DNA from: Stentor coeruleus
Lineage: Eukaryota > Ciliophora > Heterotrichea > Heterotrichida > Stentoridae
Assembly (NCBI GenBank): GCA_001970955.1
Contig: MPUH01000653.1
Span: 1-41,590, forward strand
Length of the DNA stretch: 41,590 bases
Direction: 5' to 3'
Shown here: positions 34,348 to 41,590 of the stretch, one piece after another
Numbering within the stretch: position 1 is the first letter of the stretch
Layout: each line of letters begins with the position of its first letter
Program-made: the position numbers and the translations under genes
The notes under the pieces: generated by a model
The model's input: only the letters and a program-made list of their open reading frames with translations
Database searches by the model: none
Told to the model about the DNA's origin: nothing

Positions 34348-35565
34348 CTAATTATCAATGACTAAAGCAAGTGAATGATGCATACCTGCAGCTACCTGCA
34401 AGACTCTAGACCTACTAAAATGTTCTACTTGTAAAGGAATATTCCTATTGCTAGCAATACTCTCAATTTTCCCTTGTCTACCAAGTTGTCCATCTATACC
34501 TCTTCCACACATAAAAAGCCTAAAATCTTGTGTGATGAATCCTGAATGACCTCCTCCACAAGCGACATGGGCTATTTTAGGCAAGTTATTGATAACAGTT
34601 GGTGTTGCTTGACTTGAATTATTACCATGGCCAAGTTGTCCATCTCCACCACTACCCCAACTGAAAACTTCTCCTTGGCTTGTAAGAGCTAAAACATGGA
34701 AATCCCCACAAGAAATCTCAACAACATCTTTGAGGAGACGGAGTTTTTGTGGTTGAGCTTTGAATTTCTCAATAAGTCCTAGGCCAAGTTGTCCATATTC
34801 ATTACTGCCCCAGGCATAGATGGCTCCTTCATTATCTCTGGCCATAACAAAATTCCTCCCACAGGTAATTTGGGTAATTTTCACCCCATCCAAGCCACTA
34901 ACACGCTTTGGGGTCTTGCAAGAATCTCTATTTCCATGGCCTAAAGCATATTCTCGCCCTGCTCCCCAGGTATAAACATGTCCTTCTTCACTTAAAGCTA
35001 CAGAAAAATATTTCCCACAAGCAACATCAACTATTTTTACCCCATCTAAATCTCCTTTCACTATTCCTGGACTTTTTCCTCTAAGTAATTGTGGCCGAAA
35101 AGCTCTTGGGTCCACAACTTGTTTTATTACTTCATGGCCACATTGTCCACAGTCATCTAATCCCCAAGACATAAGTGTTCCATCTTTTGTTAGGCCAATC
35201 ATATGTCCTCCACCTACAGCTACTTTTGTAAAAGAAGTTTCTAGATTTAGTTTTGTTGGGGTTATCACATTTGCCTCACCTGTGTTATGACCTAAGATAT
35301 TGTCTAAGCCATTACCCCATGTAAATACTTCACCTATTGGGTTGATTGCTACGCTTGAGCTACATTGACCTGAGGAGAAAACTTTAGAGATGTGCTCACG
35401 CTTAAGGTCCTCGACAACACATGGAAATGCTTTTGAGATCTCAGAGCCTAGGCCTAATTGTCCTGAGGTGTTATTGCCCCAAGCATATAGGTTGGGGTTT
35501 GATTCACTTCTTGAATCATTAGGCCATAAGAAAGCTAAAACAGCAGGCTTTAGGAGATGCTTCAT
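34348..35565 (-). CDS. RCC1-repeat (seven-bladed propeller) protein
   Basis: The 405-residue product is made almost wholly of seven RCC1 repeats, each with a W/C-G-x-G-x-x-GQLG-type core: NLYAWGNNTSGQLGLG, EVFTWGNGLDNILGHN, TLMSWGLDDCGQCGHE, HVYTWGAGREYALGHG, AIYAWGSNEYGQLGLG, EVFSWGSGGDGQLGHG and RLFMCGRGIDGQLGR. This is a complete propeller. RCC1 itself is the Ran exchange factor, but many ciliate and plant proteins share only the fold. No nuclear localisation signal or chromatin-binding tail is seen, so I do not claim GEF activity. An N-terminal 25-residue segment (MKHLLKPAVLAFLWP…) is mildly hydrophobic. The stop is TAG. Confidence 0.93.
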   Translation of the reverse strand: MKHLLKPAVLAFLWPNDSRSESNPNLYAWGNNTSGQLGLGSEISKAFPCVVEDLKREHISKVFSSGQCSSSVAINPIGEVFTWGNGLDNILGHNTGEANVITPTKLNLETSFTKVAVGGGHMIGLTKDGTLMSWGLDDCGQCGHEVIKQVVDPRAFRPQLLRGKSPGIVKGDLDGVKIVDVACGKYFSVALSEEGHVYTWGAGREYALGHGNRDSCKTPKRVSGLDGVKITQITCGRNFVMARDNEGAIYAWGSNEYGQLGLGLIEKFKAQPQKLRLLKDVVEISCGDFHVLALTSQGEVFSWGSGGDGQLGHGNNSSQATPTVINNLPKIAHVACGGGHSGFITQDFRLFMCGRGIDGQLGRQGKIESIASNRNIPLQVEHFSRSRVLQVAAGMHHSLALVIDN

Positions 35566-35977
35566 TTTATTTTATGACAATTACATTAGGGATACATCGA
35601 AATTGTTTTAGATTTAAATAAAAAGCTTGATTGAATGATTTCAAGAATTGAGGATAGAAAATATTTAAAGTAGGATTTTTTTGCGTTTTGTGTAAAGTTG
35701 CTGCATTGGTTAAGATATGCTATTTGGATTGTAATTCTGAATTTGATTGATTATGAGAATATGATGTAAAAAATATGATTACTTAAATTTTATAATCTGA
35801 TTGTATCAAGTGAATAGCTTTGCGATTATTTTTGAGCATTTGATTAATCTGAAAAAATTTGCATTTTTAATTCATATATAAGTCATTTTAACCTCGTTGG
35901 CAAAATCATTTTCCAAACTAAATTTCTTATTTTCTCAGCGCAACTCAGAATTATCCAGTCAAAATTATCTATTTATT
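35566..35977. other. Intergenic region with a strand-skew switch
   Basis: No gene. The part next to the start of the RCC1-repeat gene (35580-35850) is G/T-rich on the plus strand; the part next to the EMC3 stop (about 35885-35970) is C-rich. This matches the direction-dependent skew described in the findings. Confidence 0.6.
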
Positions 35978-36688
35978 CTAATTCTTCAAATAATAATCTT
36001 CAATTCCATTTAATCTGAATTTGTGACTGACAAGTTCGAGATTCTCCCTTTCAGCCTTGAAAATTTTGCCAAGATCTTTTGCTGGGCCTTGCATCATCGG
36101 TAGCGCCATATCTCTAATTTTCTCTTTCATCAAATCGCCCATTGCTAGTCCAAGAATTCCATTCATCCCAAACATCATCAAAAAGTATAAAGATGAGGAA
36201 GAAACATAAGTGACATCCAAAGCACTGAGTTCTACACCTCTCTGTAGCATACTTCTAAATTTTTGAGTTAAAGGAAACGGGATTCTTGCCAAAATACATC
36301 CAGAACAGAAACTTGACACCCAAGTTAATAGGAGCATTGTTGAAATACCATAAGCAGCATTTTTTTTAATCATCCCCAGTTGGCTTGTAGGGTCCATAAA
36401 AAATGGCATCGCATTCGAGTCGAATTCCTTGTGTAGCACACCTACTGTAGCTTTGCAGAAATAGGCTCTTTTGTTCCGGTAAGAAATATCTGAGAGAATC
36501 TTGCATCCTTTTTTCAGACGCTGGACACGAAGTACTGTTTCTTGGACGCAGAGGTCATTCTTTTCTTGTTCTTCCTTTGAGTCCATAAGCTGAGAAACAA
36601 CGATTCGAAGCATTCCAGCTAGGAAGACTACTATAAAAATAGGTATCAATACCCAGTTTCTGATGCTTGAATCCAAAAGTATTTCCAT
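35978..36688 (-). CDS. EMC3: ER membrane protein complex subunit 3 (EMC3)
   Basis: The 236-residue product follows the EMC3/TMEM111 pattern: LLDSSIRNWVLIPIFIVVFL (4-23, first membrane helix), GMLRIVVSQL, a cytosolic loop with a double-basic QRLKKGCKILSDISYRNKRAY, then FFMDPTSQLGMIKKNAAYGI (about 96-115), and two more membrane helices. In between is PFPLTQKFRSMLQRGVELSA followed by TYVSSSSLYFLMMFGMNGI. EMC3 is the Oxa1-related insertase core of the ER membrane complex and inserts moderately hydrophobic helices. Length is close to family norms. The stop is TAG. Confidence 0.95.
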   Translation of the reverse strand: MEILLDSSIRNWVLIPIFIVVFLAGMLRIVVSQLMDSKEEQEKNDLCVQETVLRVQRLKKGCKILSDISYRNKRAYFCKATVGVLHKEFDSNAMPFFMDPTSQLGMIKKNAAYGISTMLLLTWVSSFCSGCILARIPFPLTQKFRSMLQRGVELSALDVTYVSSSSLYFLMMFGMNGILGLAMGDLMKEKIRDMALPMMQGPAKDLGKIFKAERENLELVSHKFRLNGIEDYYLKN

Positions 36689-36902
36689 TATATGTTTATT
36701 ACATTTTTCTCATAAAGATATTCAATCATAAATCCTTTAAATAAACCCTTTGTTAAAAAATATTCATAATCTGCATAAATTTTATATAACATAGCAATAT
36801 TCCTAACATAAAATTATAGCATCTAAAGTATTCTCAAAATTAAAAAATCACCCTCCTCATTCTTTCCCTTTCATTTTTAAACTATTCTTACCTAAATTAC
36901 AA

Positions 36903-37232
36903 TCAGTTATCTAGCTTCCCCTGTTCCTCAACCTCTTCATCCTCAAGCATACTATTAATCAGTATAGATTCAAAGCAAATCATATAAGCAGTAGCAAAAA
37001 ATAGCATAATCGTAGCAGCGAAAATACCAAAATAACTACACACAATTGTAATGGCCAAAAAATAGCCTTCTTCAAAATTCTCACAACATACATCATCATG
37101 AAATACCCATACACAGCTAATCATCATCCACAAAAAAATAAAACTCAAGATGACTGTATTTAAAGTTGTTTCCCAATTAACAGCAAAAATATTGAATGAA
37201 ATCAAAAAACCCCAATAGTAGCCTTTAGCCAT
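36903..37232 (-). CDS. Small membrane protein of unknown family
   Basis: The 109-residue product has three or four hydrophobic segments (YYWGFLISFNIFAV, VILSFIFLWMMISCVWVF, FLAITIVCSYFGIFAATIML, FFATAYMICFES), a Cys pair in the loop HDDVCCENFEEGY, and an acidic tail (LEDEEVEEQGKLDN). I recognise no family. It is the only gene in the window ending in TGA. Its first 21 codons or so lie in the left copy of the third assembly joint; the right copy carries the same ATG, with one base change that would turn Lys-to-Trp region ISFNIF from S-F to W-I-S context only in the DNA copy. Confidence 0.65.
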   Translation of the reverse strand: MAKGYYWGFLISFNIFAVNWETTLNTVILSFIFLWMMISCVWVFHDDVCCENFEEGYFLAITIVCSYFGIFAATIMLFFATAYMICFESILINSMLEDEEVEEQGKLDN

Positions 37233-37371
37233 TTTCTTATAGGATTTTCACAATCTCCTCTTGCTATANAGTTTCCCAATTAACAGCAAAAATATTGAAT
37301 GAAATCCAAAAACCCCAATAGTAGCCTTTAGCCATTTTCTTATAGGATTTTCACAATCTCCTCTTGCTATA
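37168..37371. other. Assembly joint: N at 37269 between two near-identical 101-nt copies
   Basis: The 101 nt at 37168-37268 recur at 37271-37371, differing at one base (aaatcaaaa versus aaatccaaa). The N and one further base lie between them. It covers the start of the small membrane-protein gene. An allelic or sequencing difference between two overlapping contig ends explains it best. Confidence 0.9.
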
Positions 37372-38053
37372 CCGAGGATAAAACTTATTGTTATAATCTA
37401 AATTTATAATTCAGTGAATAGTTCTAAGATTGCCACAAATTTTAATATGTTGTTTCCTGTGTTTTTTGGTTCATCTTTTTGTATAAAGTCTACATATTTT
37501 ATTACCTTAAAAAATAATATTTTAAAGATAATTGATGATGTTAAAAGGTAGCATTCAGAATAGAGAAGGTGTCAAAGTGCTTTTTATGTTGAGAAAAAGT
37601 GAGGTTGAAATAAGGAATTTTTTAATATTGTATATTAAATTTAGTAGATATGAAATTCAATATTTTAGGAAGAGAAATTTTATGTTAAAAATACTATTTT
37701 ATTGGGTAATAATTACAGAATATGACATTTTTCGTAGGTTAGGATTTTATGATTTTAATTTAATAAAATATTATGCTTATTTCATATAGTAAATTTGAGG
37801 TATTTTATTTTCCCATTTGATTTTTTTTATGCAATATCTTTTAGGGCAAAATTTGAGATTTATCTATGAATGAATTAGTCATATCCATTTCAATATAGAT
37901 AAATTAAAATATAGACTATAAGGTTTTGGATGAATTTAGGTTTATAACATGGATATAATATTATTATGATTAAACCTTCTATTTTTCTCTGCAAAATAAT
38001 TTAATCTTTAAAGATTAGCTAATTTTCCTAGTTAATTTTCATGATAATAAAAT
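37372..38053. other. Intergenic region between divergent genes
   Basis: No credible gene. The 85-codon frame at 37532-37789 has no recognisable feature and lies in a strongly G-rich stretch (37561-37620: 17 G, 2 C), so it is probably chance. Skew becomes C-rich nearer the plus-strand gene at 38054. Confidence 0.5.
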
Positions 38054-38695
38054 ATGAAAAACTTGCTGCATGGAGAACTATGGGCAGAACAAGGTACTAC
38101 ATCATCCAAAGCTTACTCAAAAAACCAAGAAGTTTATCGAGGTGATATGCAAGGCGTTCCCCCTCCAGATGACAGTTTTTCTAGTGACACCTCATCCCTA
38201 AGTATTGTTGACACTCCAGGTCGAGTTCAAGTTTCACAAATGAAAGATATAAACAAAGAAATTCGCCGAGCCGCAACTTTAGCTATAAAAAAGTTTAAAC
38301 ACACTTCAAGAGATCTTCTTTCAGTTTCACGTATTGACGGGGGCTCAGGATCGATTCATATAAACGATATGGAACACAAGCGAAACAACCCAAGTGAACC
38401 TCCCGATGTATTTAAAGAAAAGTTTAAAGATGAAGCGATTTGTTTCAGGAACAATGCTACACTTGAACCTAATGATATGGAAATGATATTTTCTAAAATC
38501 CAGGAAATACAAAAAGAAATTAACCAGGCTACACACAAACTCTTGGATAGTGAGAAACTTATATGTAATACTGAGGAAAGCAATGAGCATTTGGAAAATA
38601 GGATTAAGAAGCTAGAAGAAACTATACATGGCGAATTTATTACTGAAGGGCCAGAAAAAAGTCATAGCGAAAATTGCCTTTGTATAGTATTTTAA
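38054..38695 (+). CDS. Coiled-coil protein with C-terminal CaaX box
   Basis: Not recognised as a family. The 213-residue product has a Ser/Asp-rich N-terminal half (PPPDDSFSSDTSSLSIVDTP, 36-55), a basic helix (INKEIRRAATLAIKKFKHTS) and a coiled coil at about 143-193 (MIFSKIQEIQKEINQATHKL…). It ends in ENCLCIVF. The last four residues, CIVF, fit a CaaX prenylation box (Phe at the end favours geranylgeranyl or farnesyl transfer), and Cys208 two residues before could be palmitoylated. I infer a membrane-tethered peripheral protein. The stop lies 36 nt from that of the convergent MYB gene. Confidence 0.78.
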   Translation: MKNLLHGELWAEQGTTSSKAYSKNQEVYRGDMQGVPPPDDSFSSDTSSLSIVDTPGRVQVSQMKDINKEIRRAATLAIKKFKHTSRDLLSVSRIDGGSGSIHINDMEHKRNNPSEPPDVFKEKFKDEAICFRNNATLEPNDMEMIFSKIQEIQKEINQATHKLLDSEKLICNTEESNEHLENRIKKLEETIHGEFITEGPEKSHSENCLCIVF

Positions 38696-38731
38696 AGCAT
38701 TTTGATATTAGACTTGTATTTAAGCATTAAG

Positions 38732-39817
38732 TTATTGCTTTTGATGTTTAGGAGTGCTATAAAACTGGAAACGATTAGTTGGTGAGTAATGAGGCAAAGA
38801 AAACCCTAGGTTCATATGTATATGTGGAGGGTAGTCCATAGGCTCAGAAGAGTTTTTTCTACTTTCAGAACGTAACCCATAGCAACTAACTTCTTTTTCT
38901 GAGTTATTTCGACTATTATCTCTTTCAAAATCCTCGCCATGCAAACTTTTTAATGAGTTGTTACGGCTTTCATTTCTGAAAAACTGCCCGTCGTGGAAAT
39001 ACGACTGTCTTGGCGTGTATCCAGTTTCTCTTGGAGAGAAACTGAATTTAAAAATATTGTCTATTGTACTTTTGGAACTCTGCATTTCAGAAACTGTGTT
39101 ATTTGCTTGATACATATTTTCAAGCAGATTTTCTGGGCTAAAAACAAAGGATTTACTCGAAATACTCTGGGCTGTTATTTCAGAAATCGGTGTAGGGCAT
39201 ATAATCTGTTGTTGGGGACGTTTATTAGTCCTAATTTCCTTAGGCTTTACATACGTCGGCTGGGGCTTAGTTTTAGGCGATGGGACTTTCTCAGGACTAG
39301 CATTTTCATGATTTTTTTTTTCTTCCTGATGTTTTTTCTGGGTTTTCTTATAATAATGCCTTGGTTTCTTCAAAAGGACCTTCGCGATTTCTGGGTCATT
39401 CAACAAATCTTGAATATTCCCAACGATTCTTTCTTTCTCAGGCTTATGCTTGTTGTGCCTTCTCAGATTTTTGCGGACAATACTATAGAAGTGGTTTTTT
39501 GTTGAGTTATCTGTTCGGCCTTTGAGGAACTTGGATATTTCTGACCATTTATTTCCATAGATTTTTTGTTTTTCAAATAAGATTTTCTCCTCTTGTGCTG
39601 ACCAACTGTCCTTGGTGATTTTCGGGTTCAAGTTGTTATTCCACCTTTCCCTGCATTGTTTCCCAGTTTTGTTCGCGATACTGAACTTTTCCTTGAATTC
39701 TCGGCTAATAAGCGCCCATCTTTTCGGCCCGTGTGTATCAACAAGCTGTTCGAGGATTTTGTCTTCCTGTTTATATCTTACCTCTTCTGTCCAAACCTTT
39801 CTTTCACCGTTCTCCAT
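38732..39817 (-). CDS. R2R3-type MYB DNA-binding protein
   Basis: The 361-residue product carries two MYB repeats. The first (about 12-67) has RYKQEDKILEQLVDTHGPKR then WALIS and GKQCRERWNNNLNP, and the second (about 71-120) has SWSAQEEKILFEKQKIYGNK then W-SEISKFLKGRTDNSTKNHFY. The NHFYSIVRK end with N-x-x-K-N-H matches R3 DNA contacts. The first conserved Trp of the first repeat is replaced (VRYKQED). After it comes a Lys/His-rich basic stretch (KKPRHYYKKTQKKHQEEKK), then a long Ser/Asn-rich tail with repeated RNNS motifs (ESRNNSLKS, DNSRNNSEK, ESRKNSSEP). It probably acts in the nucleus as a transcription factor of the c-MYB/CDC5-like kind. Target unknown. Confidence 0.93.
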   Translation of the reverse strand: MENGERKVWTEEVRYKQEDKILEQLVDTHGPKRWALISREFKEKFSIANKTGKQCRERWNNNLNPKITKDSWSAQEEKILFEKQKIYGNKWSEISKFLKGRTDNSTKNHFYSIVRKNLRRHNKHKPEKERIVGNIQDLLNDPEIAKVLLKKPRHYYKKTQKKHQEEKKNHENASPEKVPSPKTKPQPTYVKPKEIRTNKRPQQQIICPTPISEITAQSISSKSFVFSPENLLENMYQANNTVSEMQSSKSTIDNIFKFSFSPRETGYTPRQSYFHDGQFFRNESRNNSLKSLHGEDFERDNSRNNSEKEVSCYGLRSESRKNSSEPMDYPPHIHMNLGFSLPHYSPTNRFQFYSTPKHQKQ

Positions 39818-40728
39818 TTATATATTGTAATAACTAATTTAAAACTGCTTTATTATGTTTAATTATTATTGTATATAGAGAAAATTGTGATGTAATTTTA
39901 AGTTTTGTAAGACTTTTTATGAGATTTTTAAAAATAATAAATGTCTTTAAAAATTAGTAACACTTGTTTTATAACTTAGATGAAATTTATATGCTGATAG
40001 GAAATCTAGCTTTTTAACTGTAGGTTAGAATCAGGTTAAGATTTGAGTTTTTAATTGTTAGTGTGATAGATTTGGAAATTGGTTTAGGATAAAGAGTGAA
40101 ATATTTTTAAACGCACTACTTTAAAAGATTTAAATATTTTTAATTTAGTAAAAATTTCTATAGTTTCTGATAGTTATGAGTGAAACCCTTACTCTCTTAT
40201 TGCAATATACTTTTCTAGCAATTATTCATTATTTTATTAGGTATTTCATCATAAGAATATCCATTATTGAATATACATTTGATATATGATTTGTTTTATA
40301 ACATCTATTATTTTAACTTTCTCATCTCCTAAGAGTTTAAGGGTCTTAATCTCTATAAAAATAGCAATTTACAATTCAGTCCTAATTACAATCAAAATTA
40401 TCCTCTTAATCTCTATAAAAATTGGAACTTTACAATTTAATTCTAATCATCATCCTAATTATCATCCAAATTATCCTCTTAAACTATAAAATTTATCAAA
40501 ACCTTTCTCTTAAAGCTAATAAAAACTTATTATTCAATTTTTAACACAGTAAAACTCTATTTTCCAACAACATCAAAAGTCTGCCTATGAAACTTCTCTC
40601 TCTCTGTTTAAAATCTGCTTACCAAGCTTATCTTATTTCTTTTAAAAATCCATAAGTTCAATCTATAAAATATTCCTCCCATTTGTATTTATGATTTTCA
40701 CTTAGCTTATAATACATAATATATTAAA
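39818..40728. other. Intergenic region between divergent genes with a skew flip and a 60-bp imperfect repeat
   Basis: No gene. The plus strand is G-rich next to the MYB gene (40021-40080: 15 G, 1 C) and C-rich next to the plus-strand gene (40441-40500: 13 C, 0 G), with the change near 40140-40260. The 67-codon frame at 40286-40489 comes from a repeat and is not counted as a gene. Confidence 0.6.
40344..40470. repeat. Imperfect 60-bp tandem repeat
   Basis: The block tcttaatctctataaaaat followed by ttacaatt and a tcctaat/tctaat block starts at 40344 and again at 40404. A third, partial block (tcctcttaaactataaaat) follows near 40470. Copies differ by several bases. Confidence 0.6.
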
Positions 40729-41238
40729 ATGAATCTCGCTCACTGCAAACTTATAGAATCCTGTGACAAAGTTGAAATCCGGAAAAAAAACTCCCTTTCT
40801 CCCATTTACACCCTTCCCGATACTTTAAAATCCAAAATCAGTACTTTCAAACTGCCTAAACTCTCAACAAGTCCAGCGAACTCCCCATGCAAAATCTCTA
40901 ATACGCCATCTAATGAGAAAGGGAGTGGTGATTTTATACTAAATAGTGGGAATCTTATAGGTCTGGACTTGCGGGTTTCATGTCGGAAATCTAGAATTTT
41001 TAAAGTATCTCCTAAAGAAGTTATGAGAGAGTCTCGGAAAATCAAAAGGATTAACAGATTTATTTTGATTCAAGCTAATGAAAACACTTTGTCAAATTAT
41101 TTTAGACCTAAATGTCTAACCCCGATGGCTAAAAGGACCAACCAATTCCCAGCTTCTAGCCAAAGACCAGTTATTCAGACCAAGGGATTGTATTCATTTA
41201 AGAACCTGAAGAATGACATTGTTTTCACAATACCTTAA
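40729..41238 (+). CDS. Hypothetical basic Ser/Pro-rich protein
   Basis: No family recognised. The 169-residue product is basic and Ser/Pro/Asn-rich, with several Ser-Pro or Thr-Pro sites (SLSPIY, STSPANSP, SNTPS, CLTPMA) and basic patches (RKSRIFKVSPK, RESRKIKRINR). It has no hydrophobic helix or coiled coil. The composition resembles that of the protein at 11938-12450. Such proteins are often cytoskeletal or regulated by kinases, but that is only a guess. The stop is TAA. Confidence 0.7.
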   Translation: MNLAHCKLIESCDKVEIRKKNSLSPIYTLPDTLKSKISTFKLPKLSTSPANSPCKISNTPSNEKGSGDFILNSGNLIGLDLRVSCRKSRIFKVSPKEVMRESRKIKRINRFILIQANENTLSNYFRPKCLTPMAKRTNQFPASSQRPVIQTKGLYSFKNLKNDIVFTIP

Positions 41239-41590
41239 ATATGGGATTTTATAAGTAGTTACTATAAATTTTTTATAAAATAAGGTGTTTCATTAAATTG
41301 ATGCTGCTTTTTATATAGAAAAATACTAAAATGATGGTATATCGTAGAATTTAATAAATAGATTATGATAGAAAGAATTTGTTAAATATGATAAGAGGGT
41401 TAGCCTTTCGGTTGAGTAATTTTCTATAAATATGATGCCTTATAGTATACAATAAAATGTTTATCTTTTACATGCTAAAATAGTATTTTATTAGATTTTA
41501 TATGAAAAATTTTACAACTTGGACAATATCTGGTCCTTTTAGATAAGTATTATTGCAATAGTATTTAAATGACTTTCTTTTCTCTATACA
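41239..41590. other. Non-coding sequence at the right edge
   Basis: AT-rich, G over C on the plus strand, downstream of a plus-strand gene. No frame, repeat or RNA gene is seen. The window ends inside it. Confidence 0.6.

Noticed and set aside
34323..34358. Twelve-codon N-terminal extension of VPS8
   Set aside because: It would have to start at TTG and overlap the RCC1-repeat stop; the ATG at 34322 fits better.
37532..37789. 85-codon plus-strand frame
   Set aside because: No domain, low-complexity composition and a strongly G-rich skewed stretch that reduces stops by chance.
38993..39505. 170-codon plus-strand frame opposite the MYB gene
   Set aside because: The MYB repeats on the other strand are clear, and the plus-strand frame has no feature of its own.
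40286..40489. 67-codon plus-strand frame with ISIKI repeats
   Set aside because: It is the translation of an imperfect 60-bp DNA repeat in a C-rich spacer.
1..41590. Alternative ciliate code (TAA/TAG or TGA as sense)
   Set aside because: Recognisable genes end at TAA or TAG at the expected lengths and contain no in-frame TGA; only the kinesin remnant would need a different code.
1..41590. tRNA genes, CRISPR arrays, transposases, telomere repeats
   Set aside because: Looked for and not recognised anywhere in the window.

Overview
The window looks like macronuclear DNA of a heterotrich ciliate, most likely Stentor or a close relative. It is AT-rich and gene-dense. Genes end in TAA or TAG, once in TGA, and I saw no in-frame TAA, TAG or TGA inside the genes I can place in a family. 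Ten coding regions or exons join cleanly only if an intron of exactly 15 nt, GT...AG, is removed. Intronic length of 15 nt together with the standard code is established for Stentor. The gene content is ordinary eukaryotic and includes the ciliary gene IFT57.

Layout. 1-5.9 kb: a FAR-17a/AIG1-like membrane protein (+), 2 kb of repeat-bearing non-coding DNA, then on the minus strand a PP2C phosphatase with an acylation-type N-terminus, a DHHC palmitoyltransferase and MOB4/phocein. 6-11.8 kb: an unusual PX-IQ-F-box-LRR-RAWUL-like-FYVE protein, a UMPH-1-type 5'-nucleotidase rebuilt from four exons, a probable pseudokinase and a coilin-like protein. 11.9-16 kb: three unrecognised proteins, CKS1 and IFT57. 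16.5-21 kb: an MKT1-like protein and PIGO, both on the minus strand. 21-26.3 kb: a decayed kinesin motor fragment, a MAP kinase kinase, a putative mitochondrial beta-barrel protein, several broken reading frames and a divergent HSF-like protein. 26.3-28 kb: AT-rich and empty. 28-37.2 kb: an NDUFA8-like quadruple CX9C protein, a coiled-coil protein, a membrane protein, RRP40, VPS8, an RCC1-repeat protein, EMC3 and a small membrane protein. 38-41.6 kb: a protein ending in a CaaX box, an R2R3 MYB protein and an unrecognised basic protein.

Neighbours do not form an evident pathway or operon. The genome is compact: four convergent gene pairs leave only 27-36 nt between stop codons, and one divergent pair (the membrane protein at 28.9-30.0 kb and RRP40) has only 11 nt between its two ATGs. 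Long intergenic stretches show a strand skew that follows gene direction: C-rich on the coding strand before genes, G-rich after them.

Three single Ns each sit between two copies of the same 51-101 nt. They look like contig ends that overlap but were not merged, not biological duplications; one of them breaks the coilin-like gene.

All functional names come from motif recognition by eye, without database searches. I found no convincing unknown multi-gene system. The items most worth a second look are the PX/F-box/RAWUL/FYVE fusion, the pseudokinase, the kinesin fragment whose only internal stops are TAA/TAG, the directional strand skew and the 11-bp divergent promoter.
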